NCBI GenBank assembly: GCA_016271365.2
Contig: CM057455.1
Coordinates: 1,560,822,501-1,560,886,500 of the forward strand
Direction: 5' to 3'
Source: Neoceratodus forsteri
Taxonomy: Eukaryota > Chordata > Ceratodontiformes > Ceratodontidae
Length of the DNA stretch: 64,000 bases
The notes beneath the pieces are model-generated. The model saw nothing but the letters and a program-made list of their open reading frames with translations, did no database searches and was not told the DNA's origin. Shown in pieces: positions 30,812 through 41,299 of the stretch; position 1 is the stretch's first letter; every line of letters begins with the position of its first letter. A program made the position numbers and the translations under genes.

Positions 30812-31625
30812 TTTGGTATTTTCCTCAATTTTCAACATGGGTTTTTTGTGACCCCCCACCTCATGAACAGTGGCAATACAAGTTTGTTAGCCGAAAGCTG
30901 ATTTTGCACAGCGACTATGCCATTTGGCACCACAGGCGCAAAAACACATTTCGAACAGGATGTGAAAAATGACAGCTGAACTGTTCATAAGGAGGTGTAG
31001 GAAAATGCCAGTGTTGCAAATATTACAAATTCGTGAACCTATGAGGGTGCATGGAAACTGCGCAATGCACGCTTGTAACACGGTCATTTTATGGACTTTT
31101 GTCACCAAATTTTCAACATATCCATTTTAAGACCTCTGCTCATGAACAGTGTCACTGTGATTTTCTTAATTTGTCCCAAACATTGATTTACTTTGATCGC
31201 TAAGCCATTGTGCACTACATGTGAAAACACATTTTGGGCAAGATGTGAAAAATAACAGCTGTACTGCTCATAAGGAGGTGTGGTAAAATACAATGTTGAA
31301 AATCTGGAGTGAAAATAGTAAAAATTCTCAAGTTATGGTGTGCGTGGGAACTGTAGCATGCAGCTCATAAAACAATCATTTAGAATTTTTCACCAAATTT
31401 TCAAAATAGGGTTTTGGGGCCTACCTCATGAACTGTGACACTGTTGTTTTGTTATTTGGTCCCGAAAGGTGGTTCCATGCAGTGACCGAGAAATCACCTT
31501 TTGGGACTGAATAACAAAATGACAGTGGCTGAGTTCATGAGGTGGGGTCCCAAGAACCCCATGTTGAAAATTTAGTGAAACAATTCCTAAAAATGGCTGA
31601 GATATGCACCAAAGTTGAAAAAACC
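30812..31625 (+). repeat. Second hairpin-unit array, three diverged units
   Basis: Units begin near 30815, 31100 and 31385 (period about 285 bp). The third is the clearest palindrome: TTTTGTTATTTGGTCCCGAA and AGGTGG mirror AATCACCTTTTGGGAC and AATAACAAAA around a CAGTGACCGAG loop. Shared blocks with the first array include CACCAAATTTTCAACAT, CTCATGAAC and TGACAGCTG. Confidence 0.7.
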
Positions 31626-31664
31626 CTATTTATGTCATTATAAAGCTTACCGGCATTTCTTCAG

Positions 31665-31734
31665 TTCGTGGTCGGCTTTAAACAGTACAGACATGTTCCC
31701 GGTCCACCGAAGATCGTTGTGCTGGCCTCCAGAG
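31665..31734 (+). other. Exon-like cassette, copy 2
   Basis: A 70-bp block starting TTCGTGGTCGG is preceded by GCATTTCTTCAG and followed by GTAAGTATGGGG. It follows the second hairpin array at the same relative position as copy 1 follows the first. Confidence 0.3.
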
Positions 31735-31869
31735 GTAAGTATGGGGTGAGGGGGAGTGTGGGGAGGTGGGGTACACAGAGGGTGGGTGCAGGTTGGGGAA
31801 GGGGCAAAAGAGTCAACGAGGGACCGTTTTCTTTTATTCTAGGTGTTTCTTTTTTTTTAAAGAAGACGT

Positions 31870-32330
31870 GGGACTTTTGGCATGCTGGGGTGGGCTCCCA
31901 GCATCGCACCTGCAAGTTTGTTGGTGGTGCAGTGGAGCCGATGGGGGATTGGGCACCCCCGTGGTCCACAGACTTCTGCCACGCTAGGGTGGGCTCCCAG
32001 TGTGGCACCAGGAAGTTTGCTTTTGGGGGGGGCAGTGGACCCAATGGGGGATTGGGAACCCCCGTTGGTCATACAGTGTGCAGGGGTGGAGGGAATCACA
32101 TGAGCATGCTGAGGTGGGCTCCCAGCATGCTAGCTAAGCCACACTGGGGTGGGCTCCCAGCGAGGCACCAGGAAGTTTGCTTTTAAGGGGGCAGTGGAGC
32201 TGACAGGGGATTGGGCACCCCTGTTAGTCATACAGTGTGTGGGGGTGGAGGGGAGCGCATGAGCACACTGGGGTGAGCTCTCAGCATGATACCTAGAGTG
32301 TTCCTGGGGGTCGAAGCAAGCCTGTGACGG
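31870..32330 (+). repeat. Irregular tandem repeat with a GGTGGGCTCCCAGC motif
   Basis: GGGTGGGCTCCCAGC or a close variant occurs about five times (near 31888, 31988, 32112, 32147, 32271). A larger ~164-bp unit with GGCACCAGGAAGTTTGCTTT and GGGGGATTGGG is repeated. No coding role is suggested. Confidence 0.65.
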
Positions 32331-32331
32331 T

Positions 32332-32452
32332 TCAGATGCAGTGCTGGCGTGAAACATTTGCATACTGCCGACGGCAGTATGCAAATTGGCCCACTGCTGA
32401 TTGTAGTGGTGGTTTTCTTGGAACTGTACGCCACTGCATCTGAATGGCTGTC
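32332..32452. mobile_element. Small palindromic element with a perfect 31-bp core
   Basis: Outer arms TTCAGATGCAGTG and CACTGCATCTGAA enclose a core at 32356-32386 with 15-base arms around one A (ATTTGCATACTGCCG and its complement). The core contains ATTTGCAT and ATGCAAAT, the octamer bound by POU factors. 32460-33180 shows no supported gene. Confidence 0.75.
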
Positions 32453-33184
32453 ATAGACAGCTCGGACATTCATTAGTGCAGTGCAGCAGTGCCTGCAAAA
32501 AGGAACAGGGCATTGGAAGTGGGGGAGGCACACCTACAAAAACCCGCATGGTGGCACTATGTTTCTTGCACATGCGTGCAAGCAAACATAAAAAATTATT
32601 GACTGGGTTAATAACAGAAAAAAGAATATTAATTTTCCACTCCCAGTCTTACTGTACCTGTAAGTTTCCATCACATGGAGTGCATTCAGAGGTATTGAAA
32701 AACTCACACTGATTAAAACTAGTGGCAACCAGATTAAAAGCAAAGAATCACACTCAGGCTACTCGGTATTCCTTCAAATCAATCTATGCCAAAATCAGCA
32801 TGACAGGATTAGAAGATTGGATTTAAAGTGCAAATGATGCAAAATACAATCCCTTCAGAGCAAGCATTGTGCACAAAAAGTTTAAGATTATACCCAACTA
32901 TGCAGACTTCTCACCTTGCTGCCAGAAGACCCTGCCCCACCACTTCACTTGGAGAGCTTTGCCAGGTGGTGTCCTGTGAAAGGAAACAAAAAATAAAATA
33001 CATAGAAGAAGAAAGAAATTTTGGAAAAGATACTTACTGTTACATTGGTGATGGTCATGCTGTGAAATGGCATTAGGGTGCTACACAGAGGAGGTGGAGG
33101 AGGAGAAGTCTTGCTTTTCTGGAGAAGGAGGAGAAGGCAGCAGGGTAGAAGATCTATGTAAACAAGAAAAAATTATTTAGGCTA

Positions 33185-33500
33185 CTCAAGTAACCACTGC
33201 AGGTGACTGCATGGTATATGTGTTGTCCACTTCCAATATCAGTCTTACTATACCTGCCACCTGTCAAGAAAAAAGAGAAATTATTCAGCCTCAGTTGACC
33301 ACTGTGTTGGCCACACAGTATATCCACTGCTCACTCCCAGTTTTACTATTCCTGTCACCTGAGAAGAATAAAGATAAATTATATAACCTTAGTTGACTAC
33401 CATAGTGGCCACACAGTATATCTGTTGTCCACTCCCAATCTTACTATACCTGTCTCTTGCAAAGAAAAGAAAGAAATGATTTAGTCTGACTTGGCCACTG
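33185..33500 (+). repeat. ~104-bp minisatellite, three units
   Basis: Three units share GTTGTCCACTCCCAATCTTA or variants, CTATACCTG, an AAGAAAAGA tract and CCACTGTGTTGGCCACACAG. They run from about 33185, 33290 and 33395. Confidence 0.65.
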
Positions 33501-33760
33501 TGTCACTGTAGACCTGGCCACAAGAACTGGCAGAGTGGTGGTTCTGTATCAGTGAGCAGATCAGAGTTGGTCTACACAGTGTGGAATTATTTGTCCATCA
33601 CCACAGACAAATCTGGGCCTTGCTGGACCTCGACTCTTGCTGCCTTAATGAGCAGGCTGGCTGGAGGCTCGGCTTGAGGGTGCCTGGCAATGGCATGTAA
33701 GCTGACTTAAGTGTCCATGTTTCTCAGTGTGGAAGGTGGCCACCACACGGGGCAGGCTGT
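33500..33760 (+). repeat. Dispersed repeat related to 34905-34995 and 44935-45100
   Basis: GACCTGGCCA...AACTGGCAGAGT and GTCTGTATC or TTCTGTATC match 34908-34995. CTTGCTGCCTT...GGCTGGCTGGAGGCT and GGCAATGGCAT match 44940-45100. The origin of the unit is unknown. 33770-34115 shows no gene. Confidence 0.5.
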
Positions 33761-34117
33761 CTGCTGGAGCTCTGAGCTCAGAGCTCTTACTTTTCTAAGT
33801 TTATTTACTGCCTTAGCTGACTGTCCAAGCCTATGTAGCTGCAGTGTTTGCATCTTATAGTAGCAATTGGTGCTAGTGTTTTGTCAGTGTTTTTATGAAT
33901 TTAGATTGTCGTAGTTAGGGAAATATAATGAGGTATCCGGCCACAACCTGGTTTCAATAATATCGACACAATAATATTGGAGCTTTAAATATCGGAAGCC
34001 TTTATAGTGACATGGGGATTACATTGTTCCAATGCTATGACTACCCCAGTTGCTGTTTGTGTGGGCAGGAAAGGGAAAGCACTAGTGGGGAAGGGATAAG
34101 GTAGCAGGAGGTGTAAT

Positions 34118-34215
34118 GCCTGGCCAAGCTGCTCCTGTGGTGTAGTGGGAAGGCACTCATTTCTGCAGTGGAGGGGACCAGGGTTTGGGTCCCTATCTCC
34201 CAAAACTAAATTATT
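34118..34215 (+). mobile_element. tRNA-derived SINE fragment
   Basis: GTGGTGTAGTGGGAAGGCAC fits an A box and GGGTTTGGGTCCC fits a B box about 35 bases later, followed by an A-rich stretch. It differs in sequence from the MIR-like SINEs. Its body was not delimited. Confidence 0.5.
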
Positions 34216-34302
34216 ATTTTTTTAAATTTAAGACATTTCCCCCTGGTGAGTTTCTCCCCGTCCCCGAGGTCCACGCCCCACTCAGATTTGATTATAAAAA
34301 TG

Positions 34303-34304
34303 CT

Positions 34305-34346
<42 letters not shown>
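34303..34346. repeat. (TG)n microsatellite
   Basis: About twenty-two uninterrupted TG units. 34350-35180 otherwise holds only the dispersed repeat at 34905-34995 and no gene I can support. Confidence 0.95.
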
Positions 34347-34349
<3 letters not shown>

Positions 34350-35184
34350 GTGAAGTCCCTCACGTGGGGTGTGTGGGAGCAGAGCCCCTCACAAAACAAA
34401 GAAATCCTGCTGTTTTTTCTCAGTTTTTTATGTTGCATCGGTATTTGTGTGGTCAGTGTTTTTACTGACTTTGATATTTACTCTTGATATTTTGGTTGTG
34501 GTGTTTTGTACCACAGTGTTTTTGTTGGTGACGTTATCACCTAGAACCAGTGACAGGAACTTAGTGACTTTTATTTTTCAGTATAGGTTTTAAGTGCAGT
34601 CGTGCTGTGGTGTTAATGGATTTTTTTGTAATTTTATGATCTGATGTTTGTTCTGTGTAGTGTCAGGCATATTGTGTCTGTAACAAGCACAGAGAGTAAT
34701 TGGACTGTAGCTGGCTCCAGGTTGGTCCAGAGTTCTGTGAGCTACATGCAGTGTCCTGCTTCTGGTCTTTGGGAGGAGTGAATAATAGGCCAGAGGCATC
34801 TGTTGTACTGTCCAAAGACTAGTCTGCTTCTGGAGCTGATAAAGAAAAGTTGGAAGGAGAGGCACTCAGACTTGACTGTGGTTAACAGGGAGCTTCTTTT
34901 TCACTTGGGTGGTGACCTGGCCATGTAAACTGGCAGAGTAGTGGGTCTGTATCTGTGAACAGACCAGAGTTGTTTTGCAGTGTGGAGTTGTTCATAAGCT
35001 GCTGTTAGAGCAGGAAATCCTCATTATACAATGGTGTGTGAAAATCCTGTGACCTCATTGGTCAAAACATGACACATGACCATGGGTAAATCCTGCATAA
35101 CCCATGGCTGAGGAATGGCATTTATAAAAAAACATAATTAAACACATTTTAAATGTATTTTGCACATAGATCCATGGTCTAATT

Positions 35185-35325
35185 GCAATAAGGCACACCA
35201 GGGTGTGAGTTATTGGGTGAGTTACCCACTTCTGGTGTGGTTAATTCACTTGGCTGCACCTCGTGACATACCACACAAGGCGTGGGTTAATCCCCAATAA
35301 CCCACAACCTGTTGTGCCTTATTGC
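35185..35325. mobile_element. TIR MITE, family B copy 3
   Basis: GCAATAAGGCACACCAGGGT and GTGAGTTATTGGG on the left mirror CCCAATAACCCAC and AACCTGTTGTGCCTTATTGC on the right. Confidence 0.75.
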
Positions 35326-35601
35326 TTAAATATCTCCACATTGGACTGTAAAGGAGCCACGAAATATCAAGAGGACTCAGAACCTGGTGGGTCAACAGGC
35401 AGTGAGAGAGCTGGCCAGCTTAAATCCCTTTTTCTTGCTTCATTCTGGGACAGTTTTCTTGTATGTGGCAGGAGTGAGAGTTCTGCAAATACAAGTTCAG
35501 TAGTTACATTTTGGACTCTTTTCTGGTGGGAACAGAATGCCGTGTGGTTGAGGTAATCCTCTTCATTTCTGGTGGGAGCAGAACTTTATATTGTTTCTTA
35601 A

Positions 35602-37464
35602 TGTAACCCCTAGATGGCGCTATCCCAGGGGCTACTACCCCTGCCTGATTTGCCACTAACAGGTTGAGGGGCCTGGATCCGATGGCGGGTGCCTCCACCC
35701 AGAGGTCAGGGTTTGCAATAGTTAAACTAACTTGGTCACAGCCCTCTGGGACACTGCAACCCCCCTTTCTTCCCACTAGTGGCCCACACAGTATATCAGA
35801 ATTACCTTCACAGTATACACTTACCCCCAGGACTGGTTCAGGCACTGGGACCCCCTGTAAAATAAGAAGATACAGTGCAACAATCACAGTACAATACTTT
35901 AACACAGACAAATACCTCAGGCAGTATAACTTTGCTGAAATAAGCAGCTCTGATTTATTTAGGGGGATATAACAAGGACAGGGGGAAATCAGGTTAATTT
36001 GCTTATCACTTTATTCATCTACCTATGGCTCTGTGCACAGGCCTATCCCTACCAGTTACTGTCCCTGGGTACCCAAGCCCTAGTGGCTAGTCCAAACCGT
36101 GGCAGCTGGTAGGGGCCCTTTCACACAGAGAAAAGAAAAATTAGTTAAACAGTCAGCAGTACAGTAATTCCATTTGGATTCAATGTGGCAATTCAACAGG
36201 GAGTGACCCTGATTTAGTACTCACGACCTCCAAACAAGATAGGGTCCTTCAACATCAGCAGGGCTACTCTTGAGCTCCACGAGACTCCTCACACATTTAT
36301 ATGACAAACTGCAACAGGCAAAAGTCCTTTAATGGCAGCAGGATTCACTTGAGCTACACAAGCTCCTCACACATTTATATGGTAAACAGTAACAGGCAAA
36401 AGTCCTTTAATGGCAGCAGGATTCACTTGAGCCACAAGCCTCCTCACACATTTATATGGTAAACAGTAACAGGCAAAGTCCTTTAATTGCAGCAGGATTC
36501 ACTTGAGCTACACAAGCCTCCTCACACATTTATATGGTAAAGAAAGTACTATACCAGGCAGGCTGCTTCTCTATCGATCGCAATTACTGCACAATACCCG
36601 GAGAACACACAGCAGATTCAGTTCCTGACAGACCGAGCGCAATTCAGCAATTTCTCCAGTCTTCTACAGGGTGAGCCTGGTTTCTACTCTTCAGATATCC
36701 TTTGATTCTCTTCACTGGACGGATTCAGTCCTAACAAGCAGTTACACAAGCTGCAGACCGGAACTCGGGGCCTTACACGCATTTCCCGACTAAAACTGCA
36801 CACCGGAAAAGCACAGGGCTCCTTCCCTCTTCACTGCCAGAGCTCAACTGAAACTCCAGCAGACAAAACCGGGCACTTCCTTTGAGTTCCTCCCAGTTCT
36901 TGGCTGGATTGGCTGTCACTCAATACATTGCCCTGTTGGTCCAAAAGGCTCAAGTCCAAACTATATCTCAGAGTCACTGCCCATACAATCCTCTTGTGGC
37001 TGGCCTCAGATTACGAGTCCAAGTTCTGATTCTTCCAAGGCACCATTTTAGAGCTACCTTAACCCACACTGATTGGTCCAGTTCAGCAGTTCAAAACTAG
37101 AATGGGAACTAGGCAAACACAGTTCTGGCTGCAAAGAAAGCAGATTAGACAAACTATTTTCATTATTACTCTAAATGATTTCTGGCAAACAGTTACATCT
37201 TTCAGATAGGTTCCCTTTGCACTCCTAGTGACTGCAAAAATGGAGTAAATTGGCAGCAGCTCGAGTGGTACTCAAGCAGAGAAACACAGTCCCCCCATAC
37301 AAACTAATTATGTCTGCAAGCAGACAGCTCTTAAAGAGACAGTACCAGAGGCTCTAAAAACACTCACAGATAAATGGCTTAAACGTCAAACACCATTCAG
37401 GCTTGGAGCATTCAAGCAAGCTCCTGGAAGTCTTTTGGGAACCCCCATTTGCAGGGGGGTTACA
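35602..37464. mobile_element. LTR-like element (solo LTR?), 1.86 kb
   Basis: It starts TGTAACCCC, ends GGGGTTACA, and is flanked by TTAA on both sides (35598-35601 and 37465-37468). The TGT...ACA ends and a 4-bp duplication fit a solo LTR. The unusual length, and an end shared with the element at 38597-40053, leave its class open. No coding region was seen. A four-unit minisatellite lies inside. Confidence 0.6.
36225..36535 (+). repeat. ~78-bp minisatellite inside the LTR-like element
   Basis: CCTCACACATTTATATG recurs four times at about 78-bp steps, with GTCCTTTAATGGCAGCAGGA and TTCACTTGAGC between. The units are close to identical, suggesting recent expansion. Confidence 0.85.
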
Positions 37465-37643
37465 TTAATATTAAAACTGCACTGAACTTTTGTGGACTAT
37501 AAATATACCGTATCTTGGCCTCACTAAATTGCAAGTAGTATTTGATTGCTGAGATACTTTGGCACTATTGCACTATATACTTTTTAGTAATTCAACTTTT
37601 ATATGATTGTGTGTATGTGTTTAGGTTAGGTTGTATGATTTGG

Positions 37644-38286
37644 CCAGCCCAGTAGCGCTGAGGGTTGAGGTGCTGGATGCAACACCTCGCACCATGCCAG
37701 TGACCCGGGTTTGGGCACAAGCCTGGGCCACCGGGGGTCAGCAGGGGACAGAGAGAGGATTGAGTGTCCGGAGAACAGCTCTCCTCTCTCAGCAGGGATC
37801 CAGGGTTCTGCTTGGCTCTGCAGTGGCCTCTGGCAGAGACCGGAAGTACTGTAACACCTAGGGCACTAGTAGAGGGACGTTAAGTTGTGGCAGACGTCCC
37901 TGACGTCTTTGCACATCCGGGCTCAGCATGAGGATGAGAGGGGGAGTGGGCATAACTTAAGAAAACCTAACCCTGCCTCCTGATAGATGAAGGAGAGTCC
38001 AGAGATGTCAGGTTTACCACGCCCAACGTCGGGCTCCACCTAGTGCTTCCTCTGCTCTCCACCTCCTCGCAGCCCGACTAGATTATAGATAGAGCACCAG
38101 GAGGTGTGATCTGGTGGGGAACTCAGAACCAGGGGTCAGGTAACTAGTGGGAGATGGCAGGAAGGCCCTGCCCAGAGGAGCGAGAGAAGAGGCTTCAGAC
38201 GGGACGGGATCAGGACAGACACCGAGAGACCACTCCGGAAGGAGTTCAGACAGGTAAGGGTGATAAATAAAGTTGTTAAAAAAAAA
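37644..38286 (+). mobile_element. ~640-bp retroposon with perfect 15-bp target duplication
   Basis: GGTTGTATGATTTGG occurs exactly at 37629-37643 and 38287-38301. The element ends with AATAAAGTTGTT and a poly(A) of about nine, so it moved by a LINE-type mechanism. Its first ~160 bases match the start of the element at 56383-56901, but the 3' bodies differ. The head may hold a weak Pol III promoter, though A and B boxes are not convincing. No coding frame was recognised; a processed transcript or SINE are both possible. Confidence 0.75.
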
Positions 38287-38512
38287 GGTTGTATGATTTG
38301 GAGTTTATAATGTAGGTATTTAGTGTATTAGGGGTCTATGAGTATTGTATTGGGCTAGTAGTGTGTATGATATACAGTATATTTATGATTTGGTTGTGCA
38401 TTGCATGTGAGTAAAATTTGAGTACTGTGGTATTAGAGGCTGATTTGGGAAGGTTTATTTTATTTAAAGGGTGGTTGTGGATAGGAGTTTTTGAAGTGTT
38501 TTGGTTGTTTAG

Positions 38513-41188
38513 TAGGGCTGTGCAAATACCTTGCTTCGAATATTCGGCCGAAAATTCAGCATTCGGGATAGAATATTCAGTATTCAATATTTGTGGTGTA
38601 AAACCACACCCTTGCCTTTTTGCAAATGACAGGTGGTATGCTGTTGAAGCTGACAGCAGTACCAGGTGGGGGACTGGGTTCGGGGAGGACTAGGTTACTC
38701 GGCATAAGGGCTAGGTTTGGCTACTCTGCACAGGGGCACCCAAGTAAATCCAAACACAGGAAGCAATAACTGTAATGTCCAATACCAGGAATGGGATTCT
38801 AAAGTGTGGCTTTATTCACATCCAAGCAGAACAAAACAAAGCATAGATGGACCCTCACCGGGCTACATTCCTGGTAATGCAGGTTAAGAGAAACAGAACA
38901 CTTCCTCAACACTTCAGCCCTCAGTCTCTGGACCCACCAGGCACACAGCCCGGACTTGCACGCTGCTTTGGGTACACAGCCCAACTTGTACACTATTTGG
39001 TGATTTCCCTGGTTCGGCTCCCCTGCTGGCCACTCAAACACCTTCCATTTGACATAGACACATTTTCCGGTGGCTCCCTAAACCACCTTAGAGCCTTCAA
39101 CTCCATAAGGGAAATTTCCTGTTAAATCCCACATCTGGGTACTTTCCTCAGCACTGGCCGAGTGCCTGAGGGAAAGTAAAAGGGCCACAGAGCAAATCCA
39201 TAGAGGTGAATTTGGTAACTAATGATGGGGGGTCTCCCACCTCTAGCTTCCACAATTCATACCCAGCCATTTCTCTGGACATTAAACATCTCTTTCTGAA
39301 AAGCTTGGCAATGTAGATTAAAGGTTAAATGCATAGCACATTTCCTCTACATGTCTTGGCTTTCCCCTTGTACTAGACTTGAACATACTTCTACTTGGCT
39401 TAGCCTATTCCTCTAGGCCTCCCACTGATTAAGCAGTCCAATCCCCACTTTACAATAGTTCAGGTGAAACATAGGCCCTATGTAAGAGCAGACTCACCCT
39501 TTGGTTGCAGGTGCCCCACAGGCGATTCTTGACAGATTCTGGTGCCGCAGCACAACTTGAAAAATGAGGCAGCTTCTTCCCTAGCCGAAACCAGGAGGGT
39601 TGCCCCTGGAATAACAGGCAAACCTTTTCACCCCCATCCCCTCAGGGATGGGGCACAGAGACCAGTAACAGCGGTCTCCACCACTTCACGAACAGCTTAC
39701 TGTGTTCCTCTTTTGGCGGAAACACACACCTCTCCCTTAAAGTAGCTCTATATCAGAGTTTTAGGCTCCTAGAGCCTGTGCACAGACTGATGTGCTCCTC
39801 TCTTCAAGACTGCTCACACACAACTCCCTTCAAAAACTCCTAATATTCTAACCTAACTCCCAACTGCAGATTCCAATGTGGCTCATGCAGCTGCGAAAGT
39901 TCTATGGTGATGTCATCCCTCAGTCTCAGCTGAGACGGAGAACAGAGTGAGACAGTGTGAAATCTATTTAAGTGGAGTTTCACAAGCTGCCTTCCCTGTC
40001 TACCACTAGGTCTTACTGGGATTCTAGTAACCCCGGGTAACAGGGGGGTTACAGTGGCCAGGAGGGAGGTTGATTAAAATGTAATAAAAAGTCCCCCCTT
40101 CCTGACCAACAGTAGAACAAAAAAATATAATCCCTGGTGTCTAGTGATCTTACCCCATCTCGTTGGCGAACACCAGCCCAAACTGAAGAATCACCCCTTC
40201 CCACTGAGATTGCCATCAATTTCCCGATCCCCATTGTTTAAAAATAAAACAAATGTCCTGTCTCCCAGGTGTCCAGTGGACCCCCACCCTCCCACCCTGC
40301 CAACAAATATAATCCCTGGTATCTAGCGGTCCCACCCCTCTGGTTGTTCACTGGCTCAAACTGAAGAATCCCCCCTCCCGGCCGATCACCGACTCAGACT
40401 AAAGAATCCTCCCATCCCCCCACTGAGATTGCCATCAATTTCCCGGTCCCCGTTGTCTAAAAATAAAAAAAAATGTCCTGTCTCCCTGGTGTCCAGTGGA
40501 CCCCCCATCAGATAAGTTTCAGTGCACACACACCCTGCTCCCCCCCAGTACCCCAAGCAGGCCACCAGCACAGCACTCCACTCCACTCCACTCCACTCAC
40601 CTCCACGGCCGCAGCCCGACTGAGCACTTCAATGAATGAGCGTGTGGTGTGTGCACTGAAACTTATCTGATGGTGGGGTGGAGGGTGGGGCTCCACTGGA
40701 CACCAGGGAGACAGGAATTTTTTATTTTTAGATGACAGGGACCGAGAAATCGATGGCAATCTTCAGCGGTGGAATGTAAGTTTGGGCTGGTGATCAGCTG
40801 GGAGTAGGACCACTGGACACAAAGGATTATATTTGTTGGCAGGGTATGAGGGTGGGGGTCCACTGGACACCAGGAGACAAGAATTTCTTTTATTTGTAGA
40901 CAGTGGGGACCGAAATTGATGGCAATCTAGGTGGGAGAGGTGATTCTTTCAGTTTGGCCGATGATCGGGGGGGGCACTAGACATCAGGGATTATAGTTGT
41001 TGTTCTACTGTTGGCCAGGTGGGGGGGGGAATCAAAAAAAGGCTTTATTGTTTTCATTTTAGGCAATCCCCTGGCCGAATACCGAATACTGCTCGAATAG
41101 TGGGCTATTCAGTATTCGGGTCCGAATATTCGGATAGCCCATTATTCATGGTATTTGGAAAATTATATTCGGGGGATGCACAGCCCTA
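38513..41188. mobile_element. hAT foldback element with 8-bp target duplication, carrying an LTR
   Basis: The element starts TAGGGCTGTGCA and its right end reads TGCACAGCCCTA. TTGTTTAG flanks it at 38505-38512 and 41189-41196, an exact 8-bp hAT duplication. Without the LTR at 38597-40053 the remaining ~1.2 kb folds into one long hairpin. CCAACAGTAGAACAA and TATAATCCCTGGTGTCTAGTG on the left (40080-40145) mirror the right arm around 40975-41020. Both ends are rich in GAATATTCGG motifs. The centre is near the CACTC repeat at 40578-40600. No transposase is encoded. Confidence 0.85.
38597..40053. mobile_element. LTR-like insertion (1.46 kb) inside the hAT foldback
   Basis: It starts TGTAAAACC, ends GGGGGGTTACA, and is flanked by GTGG (38593-38596 and 40054-40057). 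The right end resembles that of the element at 35602-37464. No coding region was seen. Confidence 0.6.
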
Positions 41189-41299
41189 TTGTTTAGTCTT
41201 AGTCAGTAGCTGTAGAAATGTGTTTTGGGTTTGGGCTTGCACCTCCTAGGTTTAGTTACTCCTCAGCCCTGCTGCATGATCTGCACCTCTTTTAGGACT

